Shown: positions 21,162 to 33,345 of the stretch, piece after piece
How positions within the stretch are numbered: position 1 is the stretch's first letter
Layout: every line of letters begins with the position of its first letter
Source of the DNA: Silene latifolia
Lineage: Eukaryota > Streptophyta > Magnoliopsida > Caryophyllales > Caryophyllaceae
Direction of reading: 5' to 3'
Assembly (NCBI RefSeq): GCF_048544455.1
Contig: NC_133538.1
Span: forward strand, 3,390,158 to 3,454,157
Length of the DNA stretch: 64,000 nucleotides
Program-made: the position numbers and the translations under genes
The notes under the pieces: model-generated
What the model saw: the letters and a program-made list of their open reading frames with translations, nothing else
What the model was told of the DNA's origin: nothing
The model's database searches: none

Positions 21162-23205
21162 GTTTTTTTTTTTTTTTTTTTTTTTTGACAACAATAAACT
21201 TTATAGAAATTAAAAAAACAAATCCAAGGGTCCAACTAAAATACAAACGAAGGGGCATTAACAACCCCATAACCACTAGAAACCCAACTAACAAAACTAA
21301 CAGAACACGTAGTCACAACGGAAGAAAAAAGAAGACTTTTCTTGAACGGCGGGTGGTAGTGAGTGTCAAAACTCGATCAAGTGAGCGCTCTTCCGCTTCA
21401 TTGTCGTAATAGCAGTATGGCGGGTGTACCTGCAAAAGGAAGCTGAAATCATGGCAGAAGCTAGTGATGAATCTCTCAAAGTGGCAGAAATATGACCCTT
21501 TCGGCCTTTAGTGCGGCAGTGCACATTGCGTCCCTCGATGCTAACCGAGTAATCCCTGGCAGCAGCAAACTTAAAGGGGACCAACGAGGTCTTAGTTACA
21601 TAGGGAGAAAGCGAATTAAGGCGAGTCTTTTTGTCAACCTGTAAAATAACCTCCTCCTGAACCAACCCAACACTGTCAGTCTGTTCAACATCAATAGGTT
21701 GAAAAAGAATCTCTGGTGGTGGAGAAAAGGTAGGAACTTCTGCTGTCCCATGAATATCCTCATGGAGAGTTCCCGTTTGGATAGTTTTAGAGGAGAGGAT
21801 ACGGACCCTCGAGAAAGACATGGATCTTGGGTGGTAAACACCCAAATTTTTGTCGTGTAGCAAATTATCGTAATCTTGAGTTGAGAGATGTAGTGCTTTA
21901 TGAGGTCGCTTCTTGTTGGAGAAACGTAGATGAGGTGATTTTGAGCTAGTTGGGGAGAATAACTGACTGACCTCAGAATCAATCGAGGTTTCATCAAGTA
22001 TACTACTACCTGCGGAAATCATTTGCGCCGCTGGTGAGGTAATGGGCACACAATCAGCAGACGACTTAGAACACATCTGTTGCTTCTTTTCTTCTTTTGC
22101 ACTGCCAGAACCAACCTGTGACGATGCACAACTTACCGCATCAACCATCAGTTCCACCTTATCAACTTCTTTAGCTTCTTTAAAAAGGAGAGGAGAAACA
22201 TCGTCTTGACTTTTGAGAGGAGACACCAAAATTTTTCCAGCCCGAACATCTGTTGCATTCAAAGAAGCAACACAAACACGCTTACCATTTGTGTTTAGTG
22301 CTAACGATTGACTAACATCTTCCCGTGCGTGAATAATATCCTTATTATGAGGTTCAACCAAGCGCGTCTCTTCCAAAGCAGCACGAGCCTCTGCGAACCT
22401 GTTCAGTTTTTTAAGGGCCACAGCCTTACGATAAAGAGCTTTAGCGTTGCGAGGGAAAAAATTTAAAACCAAAGAACAATAGATCAAAGCTTCCTCAAAA
22501 CCTTGGAGCTTATTAGCACACGCTGCTAAATTTAAACACAAAGAAACAGCGAAAGAAACGATTATGTTTAAATCAGACTCCATTTTATCTTTAAGAGACA
22601 AACATAGTAAACGACACGCGGTGTCGTAACAGCAACCCGCCTGACCAAATTGATGCTGTCGAAAAAAGTATTACCTAAATCCTTAAGCGCTTTAATTTGA
22701 GAAAAAAGGGGAATCAACTTGTGTAGAAACCTTCAGAAAAACACTTTCCTCATCCGACAACTTTTCACCACTGTGAAATAAAACCAAGTAGGCAAGAAAT
22801 TAAACGCAATCAAACAGAAAAACAACCCCAGAAGAAAGAAATCAAAAAGATGACTTAAAATTAATTAAAAGAAGAGAAAAGAGACCAGAAATCAGACCAT
22901 AGATCGCATAAAAGAGAGCAAATAACACCTAACCAAAACGAGTAATGTTGGTGATTGAAGAACTCATGCGATCGTCTCGTTGCTACGCCGCCAGGAGAAA
23001 CAAAGGGTAGAGTCCCAATCTAAAGCAGATATAGCCCCTCGCCGGCGACCAGGAGAGATTTGGAGGTGGCCGCCGGCGAGAGGAGGAAGTTTTGGACGGC
23101 GGCGGATTAGGGGGCGGCGGATTAGGGGTTGATTTGTTGAGGGATTTTCTAGGGTTTTCTAGAGAGGGATTTGCAGAGCTTGAATTTTATTTGACAGGTA
23201 GTTAT
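21162..23205 (-). mobile_element. LINE-like retroposed unit carrying a TPR reading frame
   Basis: On the plus strand the unit begins with a T-run of about 25 (21162-21186), which is a poly(A) tail on the minus strand. It is preceded in sense by an AT-rich 3' UTR (ATAAAGTTTATTGTTGTC then A). The sense start near 23205 is GC-rich (CCGCCGCC, GTCGCCGGCGAGG) and preceded by AAACCCTAGAAAA. This resembles the 5' UTR of plant L1 LINEs. Between the two lie broken TPR exon-like sequence and an open frame, but no LINE EN or RT. I found no target duplication. The whole-unit interpretation is inference. Confidence 0.45.
21366..22584 (-). CDS. TPR-containing protein fragment (FKBP/ROF-like TPR), likely pseudogene or chimeric retrocopy
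   Basis: The minus-strand open frame is about 405 aa when started at the first ATG (22584-22582); the same frame is open further upstream through LSLKDK. Residues near the start form TPR helices: SLCLNLAACANKLQGFEEAL and NAKALYRKAVALKKLNRF, then ARAALEETRLVEPHNKD. This resembles the TPR domain of plant FKBP62-type co-chaperones. A preceding TPR repeat (IKALKDLGNT, then FFRQHQFGQAG) is readable just upstream in another frame, so a one-base shift in the A6 run at about 22662-22667 separates them. The remaining 300 residues are Ser-rich and unrecognised. Whether it is expressed is unknown. Confidence 0.5.
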
Positions 23206-24966
23206 AAAGTGTTTTTTTGTACAATATGCCTAGTTTGTTAAAGAAGAGAGGAAAGTTAAATACTATGAGTAATATTTGTAAATTATTGTTGGCAAATAAA
23301 AAAAAATGTGTTGTTTTATATATTCTCCTTTCGGATGGAATTTATTGAGGAAGTCCAACATTTCCACATCACATTTTAAACTAGTTTACATTTGAGCTAT
23401 CAATTTATTTCAATGGTTTAGCTTAAATTCTAACTAGCTTGATCTCATGTTAATAAATTAAACTAATTTCTATTGGTTGTATTTTTGTGGTAGGGCCAAC
23501 TAAGCTACTAGCTTAATGAAGCAAGTTGCTTAGTTTAAGCTATCCTACATGTACTTGTCCAATGATTTAGCCATTAGCTTGTAATTTCTTAAAATTGCAA
23601 GCAAATTCTTAAGCCAAACCATTGGACTTGCTTAATGATTCCGATTTTATGTAAGTTAAAGTTGAGTGTATTATTGTTGTTTTGCTGATGATAACTTGTT
23701 TTAACACCAAAGTTCAAAATTTCTCCGGCGCTGAGTTACCATTATTTTGAGGCAAAGTGACCAAATCCAAATAATTATCGAGAAAACACGTCTAACAAAC
23801 CGTGTTTGTACAATTTCTACACGAGTTTGGAGCTGACAGTCATTTTCTTGAAATTCAGAAGAAAATATGACTAGATTGGTAAAAGTGGCAAATTTTCCAT
23901 GTCCCAGTATTAGATACGGAGTAAGTGATAAGTAATACTTCGATATGAAATGCAAATATATACAATCGCAAAAAAAAAAAAAAAAAAAAAAAATTGTATA
24001 TACTACAACACCACAACCAAAAGTTAACTTCTTTCATTTGGATACAAATAAGTTCACTGAAGTCCTTTACTTATTTAAGAAATGATCAAAACAATCTCTG
24101 ATTTGAACGCAAGTTAATTCAAGATTTTAACGCAAAAGTTGTCTTAAGCCTTGGCTCACCCTCCGTGGACGAACCTTGCGGTTCATAAGTGATATTAGGT
24201 AGTATCCCGCACTTCACGCGACCTATTTTAAAATTTTTATTATTATAATTGAAGAAAAATAATATAATTTGTATATAACCTTTAATATTTTTACCTATAA
24301 ATAAAAATAAATTAATTTTTTTTCTCAAATTTTATTTGTTTTAGGTTTAAGTTCAGTATTTTAAAATAAAATACATATAATTTTAATTAAAACTAATACT
24401 AAGTTATAGTTAATTACGCATGATCAACGTTTTACAAAAAAAAAAATTGTAACTGATCAAATTATCACATTAACTAAAATAAAATTTATTCGAATAATGC
24501 AACAATCAACATTAATGTATCAAATTATATCATTTCACGATACGTTATGTTCCAAATCAGTTAAAAGATTTATTCAAAATGATGTGAATATAATTTTATG
24601 CAATTTTTAATTTTGTATGTATAACGTTTGATATTTATGTATCAAACATATATGACCCAAACTAAACTTATTCAAATGTTTTGGTTGTGTCTTACATGTG
24701 CTATGTGTCAAACATATCTATCAGAAATTTGCACCTTTTGTTTTTTTTAACAACTATATATAACGATGTTTAAGAGTTTACCGTAAATAAAATAGGTTGA
24801 ATTTTCTCAAATATCATTTTTATAAGATAACGTATAAAATATTTAAATAAAAGTAATATCTAGTTAGTCATAACTAATGTTTTGTTTTTGACGTATACAT
24901 ATTTAACTAAAGATATTAAAGAAAAATGTAATGTGTATTTTACTTTTTCATGTTGTTTATATAATA
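23206..24966. other. AT-rich intergenic DNA
   Basis: No gene was recognised. A small fold-back built from CCAATGRTTTAGC words lies at about 23550-23640. An A-run of about 23 lies at 23970-23992. The rest is AT-rich. Confidence 0.4.
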
Positions 24967-25349
24967 GGGTTTTTCTACATGATACCCTTGTACTTATTCG
25001 AATTCTATGTGATACCCCTCGCTTTTCAAAAATACCCGTGGTACCCCTAAACATGATAAAAACATCTTAAAATACCCAAAATGCTCTAATCCGCCTCTTT
25101 AGAGTGTTTAATTTATACATTTTTTTATTGATTTTGTGGCAATAATTTGTCATGTCATTAACATAAACATCGTCTACTCAATTGTAAACATATTTTCTTT
25201 ACAAAATATAACATATTAAAACGTGATTTTTAGAAGATTGAGTATTTTTAAAACATTTTACTACATTTAGGGATACCACTTATATTTTCAAAAATATAGG
25301 GGCATCACGTAGAATGCGAAGAAACACGGGGTATCACGTAGAAAAACCA
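24967..25349. mobile_element. Mutator-like MITE with about 80-bp TIRs
   Basis: Left end GGGTTTTTCTACATGATACC.. and the reverse complement of the right end (TGGTTTTTCTACGTGATACC..) match imperfectly for about 80 bp, up to the shared GTGGTA.CCCTAAA. TATATAATA occurs on both sides (24958-24966, 25350-25358), a 9-bp duplication as in MULEs. The target is low-complexity, so a chance match is possible. Confidence 0.7.
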
Positions 25350-25361
25350 TATATAATATTA

Positions 25362-25582
25362 TACTCCCTCCAATTCACAATAAACCTCCCTATTTCCTTT
25401 TTCGGTTATTCACAATAACCTCCCTATTTCCTTTTTTGGTAAATGTTTGTGTGATCCAAATTTAATTGTGGTGGGGTAGTGTATTTGTGTGGTCCAAATT
25501 TAATTATATGGTGGGGATAGTGTGTTTCCTTAATTTTTGTGCCAAAATGAAATAAGAGGTATATTGTGAATTGGAGGGAGTA
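25362..25582. mobile_element. Stowaway-type MITE
   Basis: The element 25364-25580 has perfect 19-bp TIRs (CTCCCTCCAATTCACAATA) and TA on both sides (25362-25363, 25581-25582). It starts only 13 bp after the preceding MULE-type MITE ends. Confidence 0.9.
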
Positions 25583-26196
25583 TTACTTAATAATCATTAC
25601 TTTTCTTTTAATTATTCAAACTCATTCGTGATCACTGTGTACATACATACTCGTTATCACAGTATTTAAAGCTCTCAAAATCTCATATGTATTCATTTTG
25701 TCGCAATATAATTTTTTCGTTCCCACACTATAAAAACTTATATCTTAGTAGTTTTTTTTTAAAGTTTTGTTTTTAATATATACAATGACTCTTTAAAATA
25801 TATTTTTCTTAATAAAATTAATGGTCTAAGTTTTATAACTTTCTCAAAAGGTTTTTTTTACGTAAATGTAAAACATTGTAAGATGCTCACTTTAATCATC
25901 TCTACATATCAAATTATGTTAATAAATATAATGAATAGTATACTCGATTGAAAGCATTTTTCGCAATGAACGTTTTTATTTACAATTTAGAGTTTTTATC
26001 AAAATATTTTTTTAATAAATTTAGAATCAAATCAACATAATTATTTTATATAAATTTATAATAAAATTTATTAAATTATAATTAATATTTACTGAGATTT
26101 ATGATGCATTTATTATGTTTATATTTAATGTTCAGCTGTAATTAATACTCGTATTTAATGATGGGTTGACACGTGGCTCATCCATAGCATTTCAAC

Positions 26197-26293
<97 letters not shown>

Positions 26294-26488
26294 ACTAGGC
26301 ATAAGCAAAGAGATTCATAACCTTTTTAGAGGTTTGTCTATAAAACCTTCCTATTGTTGAAAATGTGTTTTGAGGTTCATAGATGAGAATGGTGATGTGT
26401 CATGTGACAAATCTCTTTATAGGTTCATCTATTACTAATGCCCTTAGATTCAGCGATTGTTGGGTGAGCAGCATAATGTGAAAAGTTT
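25583..26488. other. AT-rich intergenic DNA with (AT)n and a MITE-like end
   Basis: Positions 26199-26291 are a nearly pure (AT)46 microsatellite. Directly after it, at 26292-26448, GACTAGGCATAAGCAAAGAG and the reverse of CTAATGCCCTTAG suggest the ends of a GGGCATTAG-type MITE whose left part was replaced or interrupted by the AT run. No coding sequence was seen. Confidence 0.5.
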
Positions 26489-27980
26489 TGATACCGTCGT
26501 AGAGTACCAAAGATAAATTTATAAGTCCAAACTACTACTATAGCTAGTGGCAGTCAGGGTCGAACCACAGAGAGGCGATGCAATTAATAGTTGTCCGATT
26601 TTAGTCTTAAAGTAACAAATGTGTGGGGGTTTGTTTTGAATTGTTCTGTAACTAAAGGGAAAAAACTAAATCAAAGTAAAGAAATGAGCTGTAGATGAAA
26701 TCAAATATTAAAAGGGGTGCTAAGACGGTCGGTTCACTATAGTTTCGGCGGCAGTACCCTAGGTAAGTCTGAAACAATCACGTAAGACGGGAAAATAAGA
26801 GGTCCTCTCGGTCCACTCTTAACAGGTAGCATCTTTCGATCTAGCTACGGGTCCCTAATATCACTAATGCTGACTCTCGTCCTGAAAAGTGATTTACAGT
26901 CTAAATTAACTTATCTCTCAATCTTATTAATTTAGTCGTCTCAATTAAGTAGTCTCTCTCCCTCTCCTATCTTTCGATTTTATCGGGTCGGTCAATTCCT
27001 AAGCATTCAACTAGGCGCGTGCACTCGATTCGTCAAATATAGCAATTAAATTAATTAAAACGAAGTTAATCTCACGGGAGCCAGTCGATCGACCAGGTAG
27101 GCCAATCGACCGACCATGGCGCGATTTCAGCCTTCCTATTTTACGCCGCCTACACTACAGTTCCCCTACATCTTAGCACAATGGGTTTAGCTACTCATGA
27201 TGAAAGTAATAACAGCAATAAAATTAACTAGTAAAGCAAACGAATTCATACTTAAATTAACTAAATAAATAACTAACATGAAACGATAATTCGGCTTTGG
27301 GAGATCTAAACTAGCAAGTATAACTACGGAGGAATTTTAAAGCAATAAACTAAACAAAGAACAGAAGAATACCGTAAGAAGAATTGCAGAGGAAAGAACC
27401 AAAGCTTAATGCGAAAGGTAAATTTTATTGACCGAAAACTAAACTAATGAATATTGAATTGTATGTTAAGAACTCAATGATAAAAACTAGATGATAGATG
27501 CTGAGTAGGAGTTACGTTATATAGAAACTATCACGTAACCTAATCCTCATAACCTAATTACAATGGGCTTCTAACTTCTCGTCTTTTAATTCCCGTCAGA
27601 TTAGCGGTTTGGTCGATCGACGAATGGGACCGGTCGACCGACTGAATTGTACTGAACAGTAGCTTCTGTAAGTCGTGCTCTGGTCGATCGACTGAAAACA
27701 CCAGTCTATCTAGTTGCTCCAAAAGTTTCGTAAATTCGTCTCTCGAGCCTCGACACGCGCACCAAGTTTGCTTCCCGAGTCTTTACTCCATGTCAAATGC
27801 AATGCTAAGTACTCGGGGCGGATTCGGCCTGATTTCCGCTGAATTCTTCACACTTCTGCAATATTACACAAAAACACAAAAGTAGACGGAAATAGGGAAA
27901 ATAGTAGCTTAAACTACACAAATGAGCTCTGAAATGCGTGTAAAATAGGGTGTAAAACAATATATTTAGGACACGCATCA
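26489..27980 (-). repeat. Athila-2 3' LTR
   Basis: 1492 bp with TG..CA ends. In sense orientation a palindrome block (27611-27720) precedes a TATA box (CTATATAA at 27517-27524). A second palindrome block lies at 27083-27116. It is nearly identical to the partner LTR except in these two blocks. Confidence 0.9.
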
Positions 27981-27994
27981 AACTTCCCCAAACC
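27981..27994 (-). other. Athila-2 polypurine tract
   Basis: On the minus strand, GGTTTGGGGAAGTT directly precedes the 3' LTR. Very similar CCCCAAACCA words occur at 29442-29451 and 29587-29596, possible secondary tracts. Confidence 0.7.
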
Positions 27995-30159
27995 AAACTC
28001 TTGCCTGTCCCCAAGCAAGAACTAGACTCGATCCTAAAACCTAATGGAACGATTTCAATCTCAGAGCGAGATGCAAACTGCAAGGCCTAAACCAGTTTAA
28101 TGCTACAAATCAACAATCAATTAGCAATATGAATCATGCAAACGAGTTATGAAGTCGTTAAAAACTGCTGAACCGTCAACTATAGAGACTTATCATCATG
28201 GACTCTCACGGGTCGCTCATATCACACATAAGCACAGGTGAATATATGTAAAAAGAAGTAATTTTGTAATGACACTCACCTAACTACGACCTATAAAAAC
28301 ATGCCTGCAATCTAATATGAAAATAATCTCTACAACCGTACATATGCATTCCAACCAAACAAATGACCATGACACATGCCGAGGTACATATGGATATGTA
28401 AGGCTATGGGCAGAAAAGGGATAAGATAAATTTGGATAAAAACAGAGTTAAAAGCCAAGCTAGTAACTAAGGGAACCAAATTATAACAACATCTAACTTC
28501 TTACTCAAGATCAATCGAAACGGTGCTAATGATTAGCACAAATCTCACAATCTCCATAATTAATCAGCTCCCCATAAAATACAAATATAACATGGGAGCG
28601 AAAATCGCCATTTAACAAGACCTTAAATTATGCAATTTTGATTTTTTTTCGAATTTTCTTTTCTTTCGCTACTGCAGCAAGCGGTCGACCGACTGAGTCT
28701 TCTTTATTTTTCGAATCATTTTTTTTTCTTTTCTTGTCTTGTCCTTTTCATCTTCCCAACATCATCTCAAAATGAGCATTAGCCACAAAAAACGAAATAA
28801 CAATCCCGAGAACATAAACTACTAGCTTGACAAGGGCAGGCTAAATGTAGGATGTAGTAACGGGACAAAAAAGGCTATTTTTGGCAGTGTGGAGCTTATG
28901 GGCAAAATGAATAAGGGGCGACCTCTTCCACATGTGTCAACTAACCACGAACCCGAATGCATACAGGTATTAAGCAGATAAAGTTCATATTTATGCATAT
29001 TGATATAACATGTCTCATAAGGAGTACTACTCACATTCCTAGATAAACTGGTCATGAATGACACCAGTTATAGGCTCTAAACCTCAGAATTATAAGTAGT
29101 TTGCCCTAAATCCAAGTCAAGTCTCAAGATTCAGCAAGAAATTTAACGAAAACTCGTAGACTATGCATATTGATTCTACTAATAACATGTCAATTAAGCA
29201 AGGCTCAGGCATAAACAGATGAAAATGCAATGTCATCATTGAAATACTACCGTTCCGACTCAACCTATATGCTAAAATAAACGTGTAATTTTTTTGAATT
29301 TTTGAAATTTTTCAATTTTTTTTTTCAATTTTTGAATTTTCTGTATATATATAGGAAAATAAACAACAAATGCAAAATGAAGTGCAATAAACGTGAAACA
29401 GAAATGCAATAAAACATATGAATGCAACGCAAAACCTTTCCCCAAACCAAATCACACAATGTCCCCATTGTGCAAAATCATGTAATGAAATAAAAGGTAA
29501 ACGGGAATTTACGATAAAATTAACTAAATAAGACATGAAAAGGAACTCGGAAACTCACAAGACTTTAAGCGCAGCAAAAGGAAACATCCCCAAACCAGCG
29601 TGAGTTAGGAGGTTTCAGTAGCCAGCAGTGCTACCGTAGGTACCTGAAAAGAGAAAAGTACCGCGCGTAATTCCGAGAAAACAATGTTGAAGCGGTAATT
29701 ATGTGTAAAATAAGGAAACAGAAGAAAACAGAAATGAATCGGAGAATAAAGTGGAGAAAAGACTCCCTCAACTCCGCATAACGACCAAACACAGCAGGGG
29801 AATGGTCGTGAATAGGTACAGCAGCGAGAGATGGTCGATCGACCATACCACCCAGTCGATCGACCAGGGTGACAGGAACAGGAACATAAGCTCCTGTAAC
29901 TGTAGCGGCCAGTCGATCGACTGATATACCTGCTGGTAGTTTCCAATTTCTTCGATTTAGCTCAATAAATCGAGCTAATAAGGTCTATGAACCTGCAAGT
30001 GCACATAATAACGCGCCAAAATTGCGCAAAACCCAAAGTAACAGTCTAAAGTCTTTAAAATCCTAAGCAAACTTATTAAAGCGAAGTCTCGCGCAAACCA
30101 AAACAATAAAAAAAAGTTCAACAAAAACAATGAAACGTCTTTAGAAAAGTCTTAGTCAA
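27995..30159 (-). other. Athila-2 3' non-coding region
   Basis: Here an autonomous Athila would carry the end of pol and an env-like ORF. No frame with RT, RNase H, integrase or membrane-protein features was found. The region holds T-rich runs (29287-29340), a palindrome (GGTCGACCGAC at 28682) and a cluster of GTCGATCGAC-type words at 29831-29925. Confidence 0.6.
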
Positions 30160-31156
30160 CTAATAGTTGATCAAGAATGGCCACGGAATGGCCCACTTGC
30201 TCGGCTTCTGGCTACAAGAAGTAGCCTCTACAGTGCTCATCTCCTTAGCTGCACTCCTATCAATTCCAATATCCGCAGAACTTAACGGATCAACGTCTCT
30301 AACATCTTCCCAATCAATGATCTCGTCTGGCTCGTCAAAATCCAAATCGGACTCCGTCACCTTGACTGGCTCCTCATCAGTGCCATAGCTAAGACATCCT
30401 AGACCGCCTCTTTGAACGATTGGCTCCTTCGCAGTTGGAGCAACGAACGGCTCTTCCTTCCCCAAACCATTTCCTGCAATATCTAAAACAGAAGAATCTT
30501 CCTCCAATTTTCTCCCAATCAAGGGCGGAAGTGTTATAACAGGTGTAGGCATAGGGGCAGACATGCCAGAAAGCATAAAATAAGATTTCTTCTCAGAAAT
30601 CGTATTACAAGTGACTGACCACATATGATCTTTCTTCTTAGCTGTCTGGACAAAAACAATGGACTGTTTCCCTACTTTAAAGGTCAATGTCCCTGAGCCA
30701 ACATCTATAATCGCACCAAAAGGTGTGCGAAAACGGTCTACCCAAAATGATAGGAATGTGAGCATCCTCGGGTATATCTAGTACAACGAAATCAACTGGG
30801 AAAAAGAACTTTCCTATTTGCACAGGAATATCCTCTAAGACTCCTATAGGCTGGACCGCAGATCGATCAGCCATCTGTACTGTCATGTTAGTGACTGCAA
30901 ACCTAGTCAATTTCAATTTCTTGGCAAGACTTAAAGGCATAACGCTAATACTGGCTCCTAAATCACATAATGCCTTCTCAATAGAAAAGGTGCCAATATT
31001 GCATGGGACTGAAAAACTACCTGGGTCTGCTAGCTTATGAGGTGCAGTGTGAGTCAAATAAGAACATGACTCCTCAGTTAGTGCGACAGATTGCAAAGTA
31101 TCAAGTGACTTCTTTTTAGACAAAAGCTGCTTCATAAATTTCGTGTAAGCAGGCAC
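30160..31156 (-). pseudogene. Athila-2 protease and acidic C-terminal tail, frameshifted
   Basis: The frame 31156-30677 has PAYTKFMKQLL, the active site [13 protein letters not shown] and IPIILGRPF. A frameshift at about 30735-30765 moves the reading to the frame that runs on with GAIIDVGSGTLTFKVG, the usual protease end. That frame continues for about 160 residues into an acidic tail (DLDFDEPDEIIDWEDV) and then stops at 30160 without reaching RT. Confidence 0.8.
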
Positions 31157-31183
31157 TTGATTAACTAATTCAAGGAAATGAAC

Positions 31184-31939
31184 TTACACATTTAAACTAC
31201 GAATAACATTTTCAAATTTGTTAAACGATACCTGTTCCTTTGCCGGCACCAATCTCTCTGGATAAGGGGCTGTAAGAAGCAACTTAGCCCTCTTCTCTAG
31301 GTCTCTCATACCGGCATCAGTGGACTTAGGCCGAAACTCCACTACCTTGTCCTTGTTATAGCTTGAACCTTCTTCAGACCGTCTCAATAAAGAACCATTA
31401 ATCGTCATTAGGTCGTACTTTGGAATCGGAACAGACCCATCAGCATTTGGATCTTGCCTCAATATTTTCGGAGTTGTCGTACCCCGAAACAAGTGGTCCC
31501 TCAAGTTATCTGGCATTGGAGGACGAAAAGGTTCACGATCAAGAAGATCCTCGGTCGATCGACCATGTTGGTCGGTCGATCGATCGACTTCCTCGAACCG
31601 TGGCCGTCTTGTTGCGCGGCCGGTCGGTCGATCGACCGGTATGTTAGTCGATCGATGATATACCGCGATCGTCTTTTTCTTGCTACTGTTCACTCCGCCC
31701 TTTTTCTTGCTTGGTTCCGCCTCATCTTTTTCAGTGACATCTTCGACCATAGCGGGCCCATCAAGTGTAGATCCACTCCTCAAAGTGATCGCATTTAAGG
31801 TCTCTTTCTGATCCGGCTGCGATGGTAATTTTTCGGGAACTCGAGTTGCACTCTTGCTAGCCAGTTGAGCGATCTGAGACTCCAACATTTTCATCCCGGC
31901 CTCTCTAGCTTGAGACTCCTTTAGCAACAAATTTTTCAA
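31184..31939 (-). CDS. Athila-2 gag-pro linker frame with palindrome-encoded repeats
   Basis: 251 aa. The start (KMLESQIAQLASKS) is the C-terminal gag coiled segment. The middle translates a palindrome array (31552-31655) into Arg/Asp/Ser/Thr/Pro words such as VDRPTGRATRR and EEVDRSTDQHGRST. The rest (ITLRSGSTLDGP, DPNADGSVPIPKYDL) matches the linker region usual in Athila polyproteins. Whether it is translated separately is unknown. Confidence 0.65.
   Translation of the reverse strand: MKNLLLKESQAREAGMKMLESQIAQLASKSATRVPEKLPSQPDQKETLNAITLRSGSTLDGPAMVEDVTEKDEAEPSKKKGGVNSSKKKTIAVYHRSTNIPVDRPTGRATRRPRFEEVDRSTDQHGRSTEDLLDREPFRPPMPDNLRDHLFRGTTTPKILRQDPNADGSVPIPKYDLMTINGSLLRRSEEGSSYNKDKVVEFRPKSTDAGMRDLEKRAKLLLTAPYPERLVPAKEQVSFNKFENVIRSLNV
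31552..31655. repeat. GTCGATCGAC-type palindrome array inside the Athila-2 frame
   Basis: GTCGATCGACC, GTCGATCGATCGAC, GTCGATCGACCGG and GTCGATCGATG-type words lie within about 100 bp. The array keeps the linker frame open. It sits at the same place, between gag and protease, as the array in the intron-1 Athila. Confidence 0.8.
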
Positions 31940-33219
31940 CTCCGTAAAATCGGAGTTTTGGAACTATTCTTCTTTGTGGGACATACGGAGGCTTTTGGTA
32001 TGGCTGCTGCTGCTTATGAGGGGGCACATAGTTCTGCTGCTGTGGAGGTGGAGTCGGATTTTGGACATTTTGGCTACTCCACCTCAAGTTTGGATGGACA
32101 TTCGGCTCGAAATAAGTGTTTGTCTGCCTATTATGTTGAAAAGCAAAGACAAGCCTCATAGGGACTCGCCTATGCGAAATTTGCAACATGTCCTTCTCCT
32201 CCACATCTCTTGCGACGAAAGGACCATCGACACGACATTCACTTGATAGATCCCTCCTTTTGAAGCTCCTCCCAACTCGTACTTATCAAATCGGGCCGTG
32301 AGAGCTTCTAATGCAGCTACAGAAGGGGATTCAGCGGCTCTCCTTTGATTACCTCGGGAATTTCCATGCTCGGCTCTATGGGTGGCCATGTCTTTAATAA
32401 TCTTCCACCCTTAGTCTCTCCAACATTCTCCTGAAACCTCGCCATTAGTGCAGGCATCCGGAGATAGCCCTCGATCATCATAAAGCCCATTGTAGAATTG
32501 ATTACATAGGCTCCATTGCTTACTCGAACCCATGGTGCGGAATAGATCGCACCGATTTCTTGAAACGGACCCATGCCTCATGAAAGTCCTCATCGGGGCT
32601 CATTTAAAGCTCGTGATCTAAGCTCTAATTGCATTGGTCTTCGATGCAGAGAAATACTTCTTATAAAATGCTAGGGCCAGAGAATTCCGGTCGGTTATCC
32701 CATTAGCACTCGATCCAGTCTCGGTACCACTCCCTAACAAAGATCACGGAGTGAGAATATGAACATCGTCTCCTTTACCTGGTCCTGGGTCACACTGGCT
32801 TTGGTGGGGGTATGGAACAACGAGAGTCAATGAATATCTCCATATGTTTAGTGCATCTTCATTTGCGGCTCCCCAAATTGGTTTCTCTCAACCAAGTTGA
32901 TGTAAGACGGTTTCGGTTCGAATTTTCTATCCGTTCCTGGTAATGCGAATCCCTTATAGAGATTCTCAGCTTTCCGCTCTGAGTGACTGGCTATACTTGC
33001 TTCTTCAGCCATATCTGGAGACGTGACGGTCTCTGCTGAAAAAGTAGAAACAGGAGAAGAAGGTGGATCCTCCTCAAATAGCTCGTTCTCGTAGTAACTG
33101 GACAGAGTACTCAGCTCTTCCTCTGTCGGCAATACTCTAGATGATCGTCTCAACTCACGCAAAGTCCTTTCGATCTCAGGATCTAGTGGTCTCAATTCAC
33201 CACCCTGTGACCTGCGCAT
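31905..33219 (-). pseudogene. Athila-2 gag, several frames
   Basis: The N-terminal frame (33219-32848) has RTLRELRRSS and [16 protein letters not shown]. The capsid part is split over short frames at 32593-32156 with several shifts. The Gln/Asn/Pro-rich tail (32204-31905) has NLRWSSQNVQNPTPPPQQQN. The density of frame breaks between 32150 and 32850 is higher than elsewhere in this element. Confidence 0.7.
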
Positions 33220-33323
33220 AAGAAGAAACTACAAGTAGAATATGAGAGAAGTTTAAGGAACAGATGTCTCTTAAACTAAGAAAAAGACTAAAATAAAAAC
33301 AACTAAAAATTAAACAATTGCCA

Positions 33324-33340
33324 CCCCGGCAACGGCGCCA
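33324..33340 (-). other. Athila-2 primer-binding site (tRNA-Asp)
   Basis: The minus strand reads TGGCGCCGTTGCCGGGG, a perfect 17-nt complement of the 3' end of plant tRNA-Asp (GTC). It lies 5 nt from the LTR. Confidence 0.9.
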
Positions 33341-33345
33341 AAATT

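Noticed and set aside
26166..26360. Poly-(Tyr-Ile) reading frame
   Set aside because: It is a translation of the (AT)n microsatellite, with no conserved flanks.
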